Below are positions 1 through 13,461 of a stretch of 64,000 nt of DNA, in pieces. Location of the stretch: assembly GCA_019095985.1 (NCBI GenBank), contig CM032669.1, positions 39,923,698-39,987,697 of the forward strand, read 5' to 3'. The position numbers were made by a program, and so were the translations under genes. How positions within the stretch are numbered: the stretch's first letter is position 1; each line of letters opens with the position of its first letter. The stretch comes from Streblospio benedicti. Taxonomy: Eukaryota; Annelida; Polychaeta; Spionida; Spionidae. The notes below the pieces were generated by a model. It was not told the origin of the DNA and ran no database searches. It saw only the letters and a program-made list of their open reading frames with translations.

Positions 1-426
1 AGCGGCGACGGCGGGGTAGTCCCGAGCAGTCCTACTTTCCTAAGGCACAAAAGGAGCCCACACTATCTTGAGCATATATGTAAAGTCTGGGCTGGTGTAG
101 GGAGTGCCGCCGACAGTGCAGTAGCGCACGGACTAGCAGTGGTAGCAGACGGCAGACACATGTCACTTTGTGATGGTGTATGGTGCTTGAACAGAAGCCA
201 TTCGACAACACACGATCACATCTTCATGTGTATGCATCATCATCATAAAGTTCATTCATAACTTTAAACTAAATAAGGAAACAACAGCAGCAGCAGCAAC
301 AACAACAAAACCCCACAAAAGTTCAGACGGACAAGAAGGTTGTGGTTGTTAGGTGATTGTGCTTGGATATGAGTGGGCCTAACAGTGGAGGACTCTAGTG
401 GACAAGGAGGGAGGAGAACAGCGACC
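1..426 (+). promoter_or_regulatory. 5' leader and promoter-proximal region of the host gene
   Basis: This GC-richer stretch leads into the first coding exon. I see no clear TATA box or initiator, so the transcription start is unknown and may lie left of the window. If transcribed, the leader carries several upstream ORFs: an ATG followed at once by TAA at 78-83, a 33-codon ORF at 160-261, a five-codon ORF at 173-190, and a nine-codon ORF at 369-398 that ends 28 nt before the main ATG. A CAG/CAA triplet run lies at about 282-309. An in-frame TGA at 370-372 closes the main reading frame upstream, so the coding start must be at or after that point. The uORFs suggest translational control; that is inference. 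Confidence 0.5.
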
Positions 427-625
427 ATGGGGTCATTGGTGGTGGGGGTGGACGAAGCTCACGCTCTGTGGCCGGGGTGGCTAGGAGGAGCAGGAGCAGG
501 AGGGGCCCACCACCAGTCCCTCGCCGCCTTCGGGCTCTTGCTTCTACTGCTGACCAACGCTGCGTGGACGTACGACGACATGGAATACTACCCGGACCAC
601 GCTCCTAGAGGCAAGCGCACCATTC
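427..625 (+). CDS. First coding exon of a secreted or membrane protein (signal peptide), partial gene
   Basis: The exon codes for 66 residues and the first base of codon 67. The start is the ATG in GCGACCATGG, a nearly ideal Kozak context, and an in-frame TGA lies upstream at 370-372. The N-terminus has a long n-region of about 32 residues, a hydrophobic core around residues 33-42 (AAFGLLLLLL), and a plausible signal-peptidase site near residues 45-48 (AAWT). The mature start is acidic and tyrosine-rich (YDDMEYYPDH), followed by RGKR at residues 61-64, a possible furin-type site. The exon ends ATTC|GTAAGT, a strong donor in phase 1, typical of modular extracellular proteins. The exon is much more GC-rich than the intron. 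I do not recognise the family: collagen-like, adhesion and guidance proteins are all possible. Confidence 0.75.
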
Positions 626-3600
626 GTAAGTCGCTGTTGTGTTAGTTCTAGCGGGCAGCTGTCTTCTAGTCACGCTATTGCAGGCTGCTTCAAGTCACTA
701 TTACTCTAGCATATTCATGTAGAAGTGTCAGTGTGTTGCATGCTGCCGTCGTCTGGGGTTTATTCCTGACTACACGGAGCATATGCATGAAATTGATATC
801 TTAGTTTATACAATACGTCGTGTAACGTGCGTAGGCTATGTTGGTCGGTTACGAACCAGTAGAGAGAGTTTACAGTTAATTCATCATTTTTCAGCCACAA
901 TTTTTACACTTTAAAGTTGTCATCGTCGTCTTTTTGTGCAGTGTGTCCGGGATCTAAGGTGACATCCAGGGAAGGTTTATTATGTGGGAAAGGGGTGCAG
1001 ATACATTTACATCTGCACGCCATAGACGTTAGTTTAAGGGATAAACCACAATAAATTTGTAAATACTTATGTATCTAGTACTCAAAGCGATTGCACACAT
1101 GTAGCTTTCAGAATAAGGCAGCGTAGTATCCAGTACCACCACACACGCATAAAACGAACGTAAGAATAACACATGACTGTTAATCAAGCTAGAATGCCAC
1201 TACAAATGAGAAAAATGAAAGTGCACCTGAACAATTGGTTACTGAATAATGTATGGTATTTCTCCTATCCAGCCTTATTAGAGAATAGCTGACCATAATT
1301 ACCATACACGCCGGCAAATGGGGGGCGTGCGCTCGTGTTTGCCATGTAAGCATCAGCCTCTATGCACAAACACGCAACCGCCTGTCATCTTCACAGCACT
1401 GAACGAGACCCACCCTGTTCACTCCATAATTGCTAGTACTTGTCCAAATAGATGTTGTGTTAGCTTTAACTGGTGGAACTATGGTATTAACTAGATGCTT
1501 TATTGGAAGGTTGTTTCTGGCAGCACTGCAAACCTTGAACTGACATACATACGCTATATATGATCTCAATAGATGAAAAGGTCATGGTATATTAATATGT
1601 CTGACACCTTACACATACTTATGACAATTGGCCAGTCTACGGTGGATATGTGTGGCATATAATGATTACAATGACGTTTGGGGAAACGCTACTCGTTGTA
1701 TTGTATCGCTTAATATAGAATAGCACATTATTGTACGCTGGATTCTCATCTTGGTTTTGATTGCAGATTACATTGGTGAAGATAGATATGGCGTAGTGTT
1801 AGCGTATAACGATGTATACAATGTTCATTAATCGTGCTGTATGCAGCTTCGCCCAAGTACCACAAGACAACGACTGCTTAAACCTATTGTCATAAACCAG
1901 TATTTCGTATTGACTGAGCGTATATGGGACGCACACACATACATGTATTCCACTAACGCGCCCTACTATGTCTCTATCTAAAACCACAACAATGATACAA
2001 TTATACAACATGGTATAAAAGCGCACCCGACAAAAAAAAACAAGAAAAAAAAACAAAAAACTATTCACTTCCACGCCTAAAAATGTCAGTGATAGAGCGT
2101 TTTACATGGATTTACAAGCAACACTTAGAGGAACGGATCGTCGTCAATAATATGCTTGATCCGACTTGTATTGAGCCAGGCCTACAACTGAGTATTGATG
2201 ATTTTAGGCTACAGCCCATGCTGTCAACTCAGCAAGGATAGTATGGTCTGGTAGCGGTAGTGACTGAGAAGACGGAGGCGCACTTCTCCTTACGGTGTAA
2301 TGACACCAGCTGGGCACCACCGATAATCATTACACACCCCATTGTTTCGCAGCCAGTTGTTTGATATTGGGCCAATGTGTGATTACTGAAGACGTGTACT
2401 GCATGCTGTGTTATTGTCACTATAGACATGCTACTTATTATAGATGAAGATGGTGATTCGTATTATTAGTACCTAAGGGGAGGGTGGACACTGGGTCTGG
2501 TTGCGGTTGGTAATAGATGGTTTGGATGAGCTTTTGTGTGCAACATCATCTGCATGGGGAATGTAGGCTACATTGTATATATGAATTCGCTGCAACTGGT
2601 TATGTTAAGACACGTCAATATTTTTATTTTTGCTTATGCTCTTCATATACTCAGATTGTAGTTGGACATAGTATTTTCACAAAATGTGCTAGTGAAAAAA
2701 GCAATACACGTATATGCTATTTTCAGTATACATTTAAATGGTAGTTTTATATTATTCCACACTGTAATTCGTAGTCCTCAAACTAATCATGCAGTCTGTT
2801 AAATTATATCGATTGATGTGCCTCTATTGGGTGCACGCAAACAGCCTGTTAACTAAACTCCATCCATCTGCATTTACAAACCTCCACATGTGTCCATATT
2901 CTAAATCTCTTCACATCTCTCTGTTTGTCTTACCTCCCTAACCCTGTCTCTCGGAATAGTGGTACCTAATCTTGCTGGAAGATGTATCGTCTCTGCGATT
3001 GCTTCTATTGATTTGCCATTTCAAACCTATATGAAGTTCTCTGCAGTTATGCTCAATGGTAACTGTATTATCTTATATGCGATAGCTTGGCCTGTGAATG
3101 TCTATTTGTTAAACGTGGGCAATAAATCTATCTGGACCATGTTTGTACAGTTAGGCTTCGTTCAAAGCTAGATCAAAATAGGGCATTTTGTATGAACAGT
3201 ACTATTCCAGCTGTACTATAAATAGCAAGTTGCAAAATAAAACATAGATTAAACAGTACGTCTAACAAATTTAGGTTATATGAAAATACTCTAATCATAG
3301 CAATGTTTGTCACTGCAGTGTTATTTATAGTGTTATTCTTCTCTCCATGTTTTCTATGGCAAGCATGTAAGCATGTTATTTATAGTGAAGCTGGGATGTG
3401 CCGAATGTTTGGTACATGTAATGCGTTATGAAATGACCTGTATATTCTGGAAAGTTATGTAACATTATCACAATTTTTGTTTCTATCACCCACCAAGCAA
3501 TGTGAACGTAAGAATGATTTGACCCGGCTTGTATCACACAGACACCAGGCCGTGTCTCAATATAAAAAAATACAATAGCCAAATACCCAAGTCATATATG

Positions 3601-4287
3601 GTGGACTAGGTTACGAAAGCAAGCATTACTATGCATAGTTTCACCAAGGACGTATCTTTAAGTACCGCACTGAAAGCATTACATTCATAAGATCCCGTAT
3701 TGTGAGAAAACTCAAGCGCTATGACAATGAAATGCCAAAATAAATCACCGATGAGAAGACCGTCTCGCATATGAAACGAGAGATGTTTGTTGGATTCAAG
3801 AAATGGAAAGCCAGTCAGATTCCAGAGCATAGAAGCAGTTGGACATGACACGTGGCCTTGTATCCAAATGGGTATTATCTAACTCCTGCACATAAAAGTT
3901 TTTTCTTTACATATCATCAGCTTTCTTTCTACCTGCATTTATACGTACATTAAGTTGTAATTTGCTCTTATAAAACGTGAACACGGGTGATATGGATGCA
4001 TTCAACAATCCAGTATTATACTCAATCGTCACAGACAGATCCAGCTTTTTATATAAAAATTGGTGTGGGACGGGGGTGGCCCGGATGGGGCAGCGAAAGC
4101 AGTGCATTGCACGTGGTTCCTATATTTCCAAAAGATCGTATGGTTGAAAAACCGAAATGTGCACCGACAAGTACATTTTATTGCAAAATAGGGACGCATA
4201 ACCCCCACTGCCGGATCTGTCACTGGTCATAACCGGTACATGCTGACCAATGTATGCTCGTTGTTGAACACTTGATACGTGGATAAC
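626..4287. other. Intronic sequence without recognisable gene
   Basis: AT-rich single-copy-looking DNA. There is an A-rich run at about 2031-2060. Short open frames here lack domains, codon bias and splice context, so I regard them as chance. Confidence 0.5.
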
Positions 4288-4321
4288 GTTTCAGTAAAGA
4301 AAAAGTTTCAGTAAAGAAAAA
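4288..4321. repeat. Two-copy tandem duplication, 17-bp unit
   Basis: GTTTCAGTAAAGAAAAA occurs twice head to tail (4288-4304 and 4305-4321) with no mismatch, which suggests recent duplication or slippage. Confidence 0.9.
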
Positions 4322-7300
4322 AACTTAATATATATGTATTGATTTAAATATAATGTGGTACATCTGGAAGGCATAAACGCTGGTCTTATTGTGACAACTC
4401 AGCCATATGGATTTGGAAAATAGAAAACAGTTGGTGCCGGAGGGGGATTAAACCTAAGTTGGCATTTCTCCATATGCTGTTATCCCTTCTTATTCCACGT
4501 GTGTGATATCCAAGGTGGATTGGACCAAAGCACCCCCAGACAAAATGCTCATTATGTCCATTTAATTGTGTGTTACTAGCGGTGTTCAATTTAGTTCGAT
4601 TTAATGGATCGTTCAGACCTAGTAAACAGCCTAAACAAATATTGACTCTCATTTCATTAAGAAAGTGTAAAAATCGGTGTTGTGATTGCTCCATTAGAAA
4701 TACAAAATGGTTCCTGCGTTCTCAAATAGCCACTTTGTTGGTCCAACACCCATATATTGTTGTGAAAGTGTAAACAGATCCCTTAACCTTATTGAAGGCT
4801 TGGGAAAATATTCTGAGCTATTGAGATTTATTGCAAAAACAAGCTGGTCAAATAATTCAGAGGACACATCTTTGAATCATTTATTGAACCGATTCTTTAC
4901 TCTTAATCAACAGCATTAGCAAATAATAACATATCTATGGTGAAACTTGGGGTGGTGGTGCTGTGATCTATATAAAAAAATCCTCAGATATTCATGTATG
5001 GGTAAAGAGTAATATGTGTATGATATTGATATATTCATCAACCCATTTGTAACACCAATGGGGTTGACACATTTGATATCTTCAACATCTTATGACAATA
5101 TCCATTTTTTCTTATTACTGTCATTCCATTTTATACACTGCCCGAAAAGTGTTAATAACCTTTTTAAATAGCTAGTTTGTAGGTTTATTGTGGTACTAAA
5201 TTATTGACTAAGATTTTCAGAGCTGTTTCCGGGGCAGTCGACCGTATCATTACAGGAAACTACCCGCCGTGTGTATATAATTCAGTAATTGGGCCCCTGT
5301 AGGGTCTGTACCATGTTACTCGGTACTTAAACGTACTGGCGTATAGACACGTGTACAGCATAATGTAAGCTAAATTAGTAACTACCTCAGAGAATATTGA
5401 ACCATTTTCTGTACGCAGACTATATATGTACAATTATGAAAAAATAGACTATGTACAGTGTACACATACATTAAAATGTGGGGTTTTAATTTCGTCCTTG
5501 TCAGCGATAGACTGGTAGTGGGTGGTTAAATTCACATAATGAACAATTTATTTGACTTGACTGTTTTCTTGTAGAAGCATGAAATTGTGGGGTATAGATC
5601 ACATGCAAGTCTATTGTTATACATTTGAAAAGGCGCAAAATATTTATATTGAATATAGTCTTGTCAATTTGCTAATACATCGTGCTGATGGTTCCGTTTA
5701 GAAACACCCACATACAAGTATAACCCACGTTGTTTCACAGGACAACGGAATATATAACATTGAACCATGACTTTACTTTTCATCATGAACCTGGGTTTTC
5801 TGTTTTAATGTAAGTCACTTCCTAAAAATGTAACGTCCACCCTTCAACATTGTAAAGAACGCTGATTGTTAGTTTAATTAAAATAGATTTTATTTAAGCT
5901 CTTTAATTCCATATCCTACAAATATCCACTTCGCACACACTATACATCGATTTCAACCACGCTAAAATCTCTTTTGTTTCACATCTTTATACATATGTGG
6001 AGCAAACAAATGGTACAATGGCATTGTGAACGTGTTTTAGTGTTTTAAGTATAATGGAAAAGCCAGTGCCGAGCTGACAGCATTCAAATCCTCATCCATT
6101 CATCCCATGATCTACGAGAGCATTGGATGCGCCACTTTTACAACTCACTCCCCAAACCTGAAGTGGTAATAGAATTTTCCTGTAAAGGGAATCAACTTCG
6201 AAAATAGCTACTGATTTGCTACTAATAGGAATTCCATTTGCAGAGATGCTTCATCAGCCATAGCTTTTCAAATGAAATCACGTTTTGAGTAATGAAAAGG
6301 AAGTCGATTTAAACTCTTCCAATTCGCTGGCCATATTAGTGTTGAAGAGGAGTATTGCTATTATGTCGCAGATAACATATTGCAAGCCATAAATCAGAGT
6401 CTTTGTCATTGTTCCATGCAACCCTTTGAGTGATAGAACAGTCTCGACCGGCGTAACTGGAATACATAAAAGCGCGAAAACTTGTATCGTGTTAGCGTTG
6501 CTATGACAAACAGCCATTTTGCTCGACAGCGAAAAGCCAGAAAAATAGCTACAAAATGAGCCAGTACTTTCATTTTGATCAGTAGTGGAGCGTGAATTTT
6601 ATGTGCCACAGCACAATTGCTGTGCGCCTTTCAGACAACACCAGTTAGGTTCAATACCCATATTTGTGATGTCATATTCTGCCGCTCTGCCAGCCTTGAT
6701 CACGAGCCATGTTTGCCACCCCAATTACACGGCTCATACAATGGCAGAAAATGCTTTTGCGCCACAGGCTACTGAGGAGGCCACCGTAACAATGGCAGTA
6801 GAGATCTATCTTTGGACCACAGACCCCAGCTATGATTTGATGGGCCAGGGATGTAATGCCTAAGGCAGTAAAGCGCCCGGGCAAGATGGCTTTATTGAAG
6901 AGTGGATCGCTGCCATGTTTTGCTTGGCCCCGATCCATGCCTCAGTGGCTTAAGTCCTCGCATTAGGAGACAGTGTCTCCCTTATCTGATGTGACGTGTC
7001 CAACTCGTTAATCCCTATGCTTTATTGCTTTTAGCTCTTACTATATTCCTCCCATTCCCGTTTGCCCCTCAGCAGATAAGACTGTATCTCTGCTTTACAA
7101 TCTCATCATGAAGTTAAGCTGTACTCATGACAAGAACTAACCGTAAGTCATTGGATTTCAATGCCACTAGGTGTCATTGTGCCAATATTGTGCCAATATA
7201 CCAAACAGAATATTTAAAACAATGTTTCAATGAATTTGAACATTTAATCTTTAGGCCCTATTGTCCTGTCAACACATGATATTTCCACATTGTGTACACC

Positions 7301-10300
7301 TGTCATATTTAATTTATTCCACAATCATGTATAGCAAGAGGTTGTGTTCATAACAGTTCGATATCACTAATAAAATAAATAATATGACAGATCCATTTCA
7401 ATCAGTATATAATTAAAGGAAAATAATGTATAACAATATATAATTGGTAATGAATCACTGCTTTCTTTACCTCCCTACTGTAGAACAAGAATTGATTGCT
7501 TATTCTTAATATCAGTCGTCTACTGCCTATTGTAGTTACCTACTGACCATATTCATGTTCATTGTTTTAAAACAAACAACATGTATTGACTCTTCATGCC
7601 ATAATTTACCTTTGTTAAAGAAGTAGTACAAGAAATTTCTATTTCTCAAGGACACTTCGAATTTGAAACATTGGCTGTTGTATTTATTCATGAGTGTTGC
7701 TGTTGTGTCTGGGCTGTGCGCCCTCTATGTTTATAATGCATGAGCTTTACACCTCATTAAGTTTGCCCTTATGCCTTCAGGGACCACATTGATAACACAG
7801 ATCACATAAGATCAATCACCAGTAGAAACTACTTCTAACCCATTGCACATTTACACCACCTAGCGTTGTAGCTTTGTTGATGAAACAATATAGGGAAATA
7901 AATTCATCAGAATTGTAAACAACGTACCCTTGTGAGCATCAATATGAATTACCTTTGTCTTGTAGTTACAATAAAATAATGACTTTCTTGTATCTCTATA
8001 GGCTTTGTTTACATCTGCGCATATAGATCATATTTGTATTGCCACTGAAGTCTTCAATCACAAAGTGAGGTTTGAAATCCGCATATGCAATGTGTGAATC
8101 TCATACAGTTACGCGTGGTTTTACACATTATCACACGCTGTAGATCAGCCTATATTATATAGCTGGTTTACATACATAATTACAAATGTGTATGTATATG
8201 TAAATATTCGACATGATAAATCGATACAACTGTTAAGATGGTGTCGAATGGTTTAATCTCTATGCGGAAAATCCATGCGCGTCATAGTATTTACTGCTTC
8301 ACCATATTTGGTGAACATTTCTAAACGCGGGGAAGCCACTGTAAACGGAAGTCATAAATCCAGCATCCTATCCAATAAAACTGCGATTTGGATTTTATCA
8401 TGGGCCGTATAGATCCTTGCAAAATGAAATGCTGTTTGTATTGTGTTACAGATGTTATTTTGTTTCAAACAAAATGAAGGTCTCATTTGCCCAAGTTTTC
8501 CCCTGTGTCAATTTAAAACTAATAAGACTTTTAATCATCAGACGGCATTTAGCTAGCACGAAACAATCAAGTCAATCGTAGCATTAGCTAAATGATCAGG
8601 ATTAGACAGAAGAAAGATTATTTCAAATCATACTTAATAATGTAATAAATTAGCACTATCAGCTGTGACCAAATTGCCAGGCATTTGGCACGCCGGCTAC
8701 GTACGAGTCTACAGTGAGCCTACAGAGGAAGTTAAATGCAAATAAAAAATACTCATTCAGCATCCAAGGGGAGACTAATCTTCATGGATGGTCACCCGTA
8801 CCAGGACAGTGCATTAAGAAGAAACTACCCAACGCTCATGTTCACTTTATCTTTCAAACTTCTTGGTCAAAGTACCCAATTCAGAATGACAGATATAAGC
8901 ATGCATGCGATTGCTTAAAATGAATGACAGAAGTACAATGTTGTTTCACACTATGGCTTAGGCTAATTATTAATTGTATTACATGAGGGATATTTGATCA
9001 AAGCAGTATAGTGCACAATTTGCAATAGTAATGCTGTGAATTGACGCCATTAAGTCACAGAAGCAGCCAGTTTAATGTAGCATGTCAACAAATACTATTC
9101 TAGCAAACGCATAAAATCCGTGCCATCATCCCACCCAAATTACCTAAGAAGATTTCCGTGTAGGGTTATTAGGCAATATGCATTGGTCGCAAGTCCTTTG
9201 CTTCGCTACTTCGCTTCATGCTGGATTGCATATAATGGGCTCTATTGGGACCCTGGGGACAGCGTGATCCATAAAGCTAGACTGTGGAATGGCAGTGGGA
9301 GCCATCCTTTCTATCTTACAACGGGATAAGTGTCACTGATAAACAGCTAGTTTAGGGGTCTTACTTATACATGTCAATCTGATAGGCCGCTTTGTTATAG
9401 TTTGCCACCGCCAGAGGCCTTTCCCGCGGCGAATATTGGCATACCATATATGGTCAAACACATATATTGCAAATTAATTCCATTCGTTGGCGGGCAGTTT
9501 TCTCAAGTACTAGCAGTTAAAAGTCCGGCAACAGTTTGGACACTATGTGCAACTCTGAACAAAAACAATACGTAAACTGTAAAACCATCTCTGAAGAATA
9601 CCACGAGTTATTGACCGAAACATTTCATATCCATAACACGTGCTACTCGAGGGCTACAAAAATTCCCAAGCAAGATTATTTTTCTCAAAATAACTTATGC
9701 GCACTTGCTCCACCCGACAAAGCATAAAGCGCTACTCAATATTGGAAGACAGGGGATTTAAGAGGGGTGCTTTGTCAAGGCCCTTGTAATTGTATTTATT
9801 TATAGACATATGTACAACCTAGAGGGTAAATGTATACTATGCTCGTCTTGTATCTATATCATAATTATTAATATTAATATGCATATCTTTACAGACAAAT
9901 TCACTTACGCGTATATGACAAAATCACTCCTTAATATTATGAAATAGCAATATTGCGGACTTACATGCACATTCTAAAACTCAGTTGTGAGATATACACA
10001 GGAAACAATTTGGAGTTGGAAGATTTCACCACAAAAATACTAATTGGTATTATATATCTTATGGAGAAGTACCACATCAAACCCCACATCTCCAGTGCAT
10101 TCATTGCTATAGCATTTCACATTAAACAATAAAAGAAACGCCAGCTTTTGACAAGGAAAACGCTGGATGAATGACAAGAGTAGATAACATATTCTACATG
10201 CATGTACATTCAATATTGGGTACAAATGCTGATCACCAAAAACAACCACAGCAAAAATCAACAACAATGATTTGCCTCTATATTTAGAATCATTCAGTAT

Positions 10301-12300
10301 TTGTACTCAGACACGACAACACAGTTCGAAGAGAGCAATCCTAATTCAGTATTTACCCCAGGGAGCTATAGTTGACAAATCAATCTATCCAAATCGAGGT
10401 TCAAGGTCCTACAGTATAATGGAGTAGTAGCCCAGTCTAGTAGTACTCTGTTATATTGTAAAAGTAGTGTGTACAAACTATTTGCTTGCGTTGCATCGAT
10501 GGCTTCTATTACCAGTTTTGGGATATGAAGTGTCTGTTGTCTTAAATGCCATGTTCCTGAAGTATTGACGTGTTCAATACGTATTGGCACGTGCATGTTT
10601 TAGTCTCCAGAAGGGAAAGTATTCTTAATCATCATTTTGCACGTCAACATCACCCACGCAAGTAATTCATTTACAATGTGGCAATACAACCTATAAAACT
10701 ATACAGTGTATAAAAGCACGCTCAATTAGATGTCAAACCAGTATAGCTCGTCAATCTTTAAATAAACAGATCGCTAGCGCGCTGTACATTTCTATATTAA
10801 CGAATCTTAGTGTATGTTTAATCTACCATGATACAGTAATAAGCAATACTAAGTAATGATGACAAGTATTGATAATATCGCATGCCTTCTGATTAATATT
10901 GCATGTCACCCGTTCCCTCTGTGTTTGCATTTTCACCACTTTTGAAGTAATGTATGGCCTTAGACTTCCTAGAAACATCCACAGTTAACACGTTTCCATA
11001 ACGGGTGTAGCGCTACTAATTTTTCTCTCATGGTGCCATTATAGCAGTATTAGCATGATTAGCAATTTAGCAATTAAACATTAATCGAGGTCTCATACAG
11101 CAATATCATCATTAGAGACTTACAACGAATATTCTTATCTCAATCACTGAGTACTTCTTGAACTTTTCTGGCCATTTTAAAGCTATACTGATTTCAAACC
11201 AAGCAGAGTTAGGCATTGGTTGCAATGTTGGCCATTAGATATAAAATTGAGTGATTTTCTACTAAAACAGTTGCAGAATTCCTAAACTGTTACTGCAGTT
11301 TATGAATTTGAGTCACCATACACGGCTACCTTACATCATACTACGTGCGCAATTTGAATCCCTCACTCAGTGAAACTGTGGCCAATCTGTGTTTTCAATT
11401 GCAAGACAAAGTATTAAAATAGTGGAATTGGGAGGTTCATATATACCCAAGATGCTACTTCACATGCAGGTTTGTTTCTTTTTAAAAATATAATCTTATG
11501 TAGTTTTATCCAGCAGCTTTATCCGACACTTATGCATCGTACTCAGAAACCATGTTCGTATTCAAGTGTTGCTGAACTCTCGAGAGGGGCAGGGTCATTA
11601 CCACGGGCCATGGACGTGCATTGCATCAATACCCTCAATGTAGTGCGGTGTCCAGGCCCTACACGAAGTTTGCTAGGTTCTGCGCTGATATTTCTATCAG
11701 CCACAATGGGTTAATCATTAAATTTAATACCAGGGTGATGAAAAAAAAGAAATCAGATATCAGATTGCTGAAATGTATAAAAGTCCTCCTAGATAGCAAA
11801 GGTGGTAAGCGAACAACTTTCGCGAGGAGTGGGGGCGATAAGGATATTAATAAAGGTGAGGTTTTGTTTAACACTAAAACCATAGCACTAGTTTAAACAT
11901 GATGATGATGGGTGCTAAAGTTAAATTCTATTGCACCATTGCATGATGGTTCGTTGGATTACTTAATATGATTCCAGATGTATATCATTAATATACACAG
12001 ATTCACAATTGAATAGTTTCCCAGTGAGTTCTAATATTTCCACAAAACATCATTCTTAATCAATAAACCAATGGGCTTATACGAGAAAAAAAAACATACT
12101 AGAAATTCTTCCTCGCATTGATCATGCGCAGTACACTGCGCCTCGTTTTCGTCTATTGAAAAGAGCTGGCCTTCGCGGAGAGATTCACACCCTCTTTGTA
12201 AAGAGCGCCTGTAATTTTTACATATTTGCCCGACAAGCCTTGTGTTGATGAGATAAGTTGATAGGCAGCCATAGATCCTTCAATGTGTCATTTCTGCCCC
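4322..12300. other. Intronic sequence, mostly featureless
   Basis: AT-rich DNA without a convincing gene. The stretch at about 6580-6960 is somewhat more GC-rich and less simple than its surroundings and may be a conserved non-coding element, but I cannot test that. The stretch at about 9100-9330 is similar. No repeat family was recognised. Confidence 0.4.
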
Positions 12301-12343
12301 ATTTTTCTATACACTTCTCTTGATTGGCTCAATTAAGATGCTG

Positions 12344-12497
12344 ATCAATAGGTTGAATCGGTCTGATTGATGCTTCAGGGTCATCAATTGCTGGCAATAA
12401 GACCATCAATATCTATGTCTTATTGAATTGAGCCTAGCCTACTGTCAATAATTGGAAGTCATACCTGGGCAAACGTGTACACATATTGATGACGTCA
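12344..12497. promoter_or_regulatory. Candidate enhancer: Onecut/Cut-like site cluster plus a CRE
   Basis: ATCAAT or its reverse ATTGAT occurs at 12344, 12366, 12383, 12405 and 12485, the core bound by Onecut/HNF6-type factors. The last copy overlaps a perfect palindromic CRE, TGACGTCA, at 12490-12497. Such density is more than expected locally but could be chance in AT-rich DNA. The enhancer role is inference. Confidence 0.25.
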
Positions 12498-12825
12498 CAA
12501 CCATGCAAAACAAGCCAATTGTGTCAGAGGCGTAGTTAGAATGCTACACAGGACTGCCGAAGCTCACATAAATGTGTTTGTATTTTGCAAATCTATACAT
12601 TTTGCCTACAAGAATCGCATTGAAGAAGCCCATAACGGGTGCTCGCCATCCACTGAAGGAGTCCTTGTAGACAAATATTTAATATTTTAGTGTGTTTCAG
12701 GCACATACGTATTCCAAACAATGCAACATTAGCGTGAGATACACTGATTAGATATGTATGGAAAAGCCTTCAAGTAGCAACAGAGGTCGCTCTATGACAC
12801 GCGTCCCTCCAAGGATTTCATTATG

Positions 12826-12869
12826 CTCATGAATATTCAAACGTCTACTCATGAATATTCAAACATCAG
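12826..12869. repeat. Two-copy tandem duplication, 22-bp unit
   Basis: CTCATGAATATTCAAAC followed by a five-base tail is repeated at 12826-12847 and 12848-12869 with differences only in the tail. Each copy has the palindrome TGAATATTCA, so the duplication doubles a POU/homeodomain-like half-site arrangement. Confidence 0.8.
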
Positions 12870-13336
12870 CTTACCTGACCTTACTCTGCTTTCCAGGACA
12901 TTTGGGGTGTCAGGGCTGGTGTTGGGGTGACATTGAAGTTGCGACGTATACTCTGGCTATGTCTTATAATACGCGGTCTTCTAATTATAAAATGGGTTTC
13001 CATTAGCTTGGCTGCATCTAATATAGCCCCGCCCACTGTACCGCAATGGACTTTAAGTAACATTTTGAGGTTACATTAAAGTGGGCGCTCTCAATAAAAG
13101 CGTTATGTACTGCTCCTATTAACTCAGTAAGCTCCATAACAATGACGGATCAGTTGATGCACAATCACTGCAGGGCTTCGCTGCATAATGGGTCCATGTC
13201 ATCATCATTTCGTACCCGTAGTGTTCAATTTGAACGCACATTATATGTATATAAATTGGTTGAGAGTGGTGATATATTGGACACCCTTGTGTAAAACTGG
13301 TAGTTATAATTTAATAATGTGTGTCTCCGTGTCCCG

Positions 13337-13461
13337 GTGGGAGTCTGGCTAGAAGGACATAGCTTTCCAGGCCGGGTCTGTTGGTTGGCGATGAGCAGAC
13401 ACATTCCCCACAGAATGCACACTGCTCGGTAGCACCTACATGTTGAGTATGTACCTATCAG
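13337..13461 (+). repeat. Diverged SINE copy, same family as the one at 62175-62419
   Basis: It aligns with the 62-kb SINE through the anticodon-side part of the tRNA-like head and much of the body. Shared blocks include AGAAGG, CCGGGTCTG/TCGGGTCTG, GCACACTGCTC and GTAC plus TCA near the end. The B-box region carries a small deletion relative to the other copy, so this copy is older or damaged. The A-box side is hard to align and may be truncated. Confidence 0.65.

Noticed and set aside
37-48. miR-124-like TAAGGCAC
   Set aside because: Only the seed matches; the rest and the hairpin are missing.
373-426. Upstream extension of the first coding exon
   Set aside because: The frame has only a GTG there, directly after an in-frame TGA at 370-372; the ATG at 427 has the strong context.
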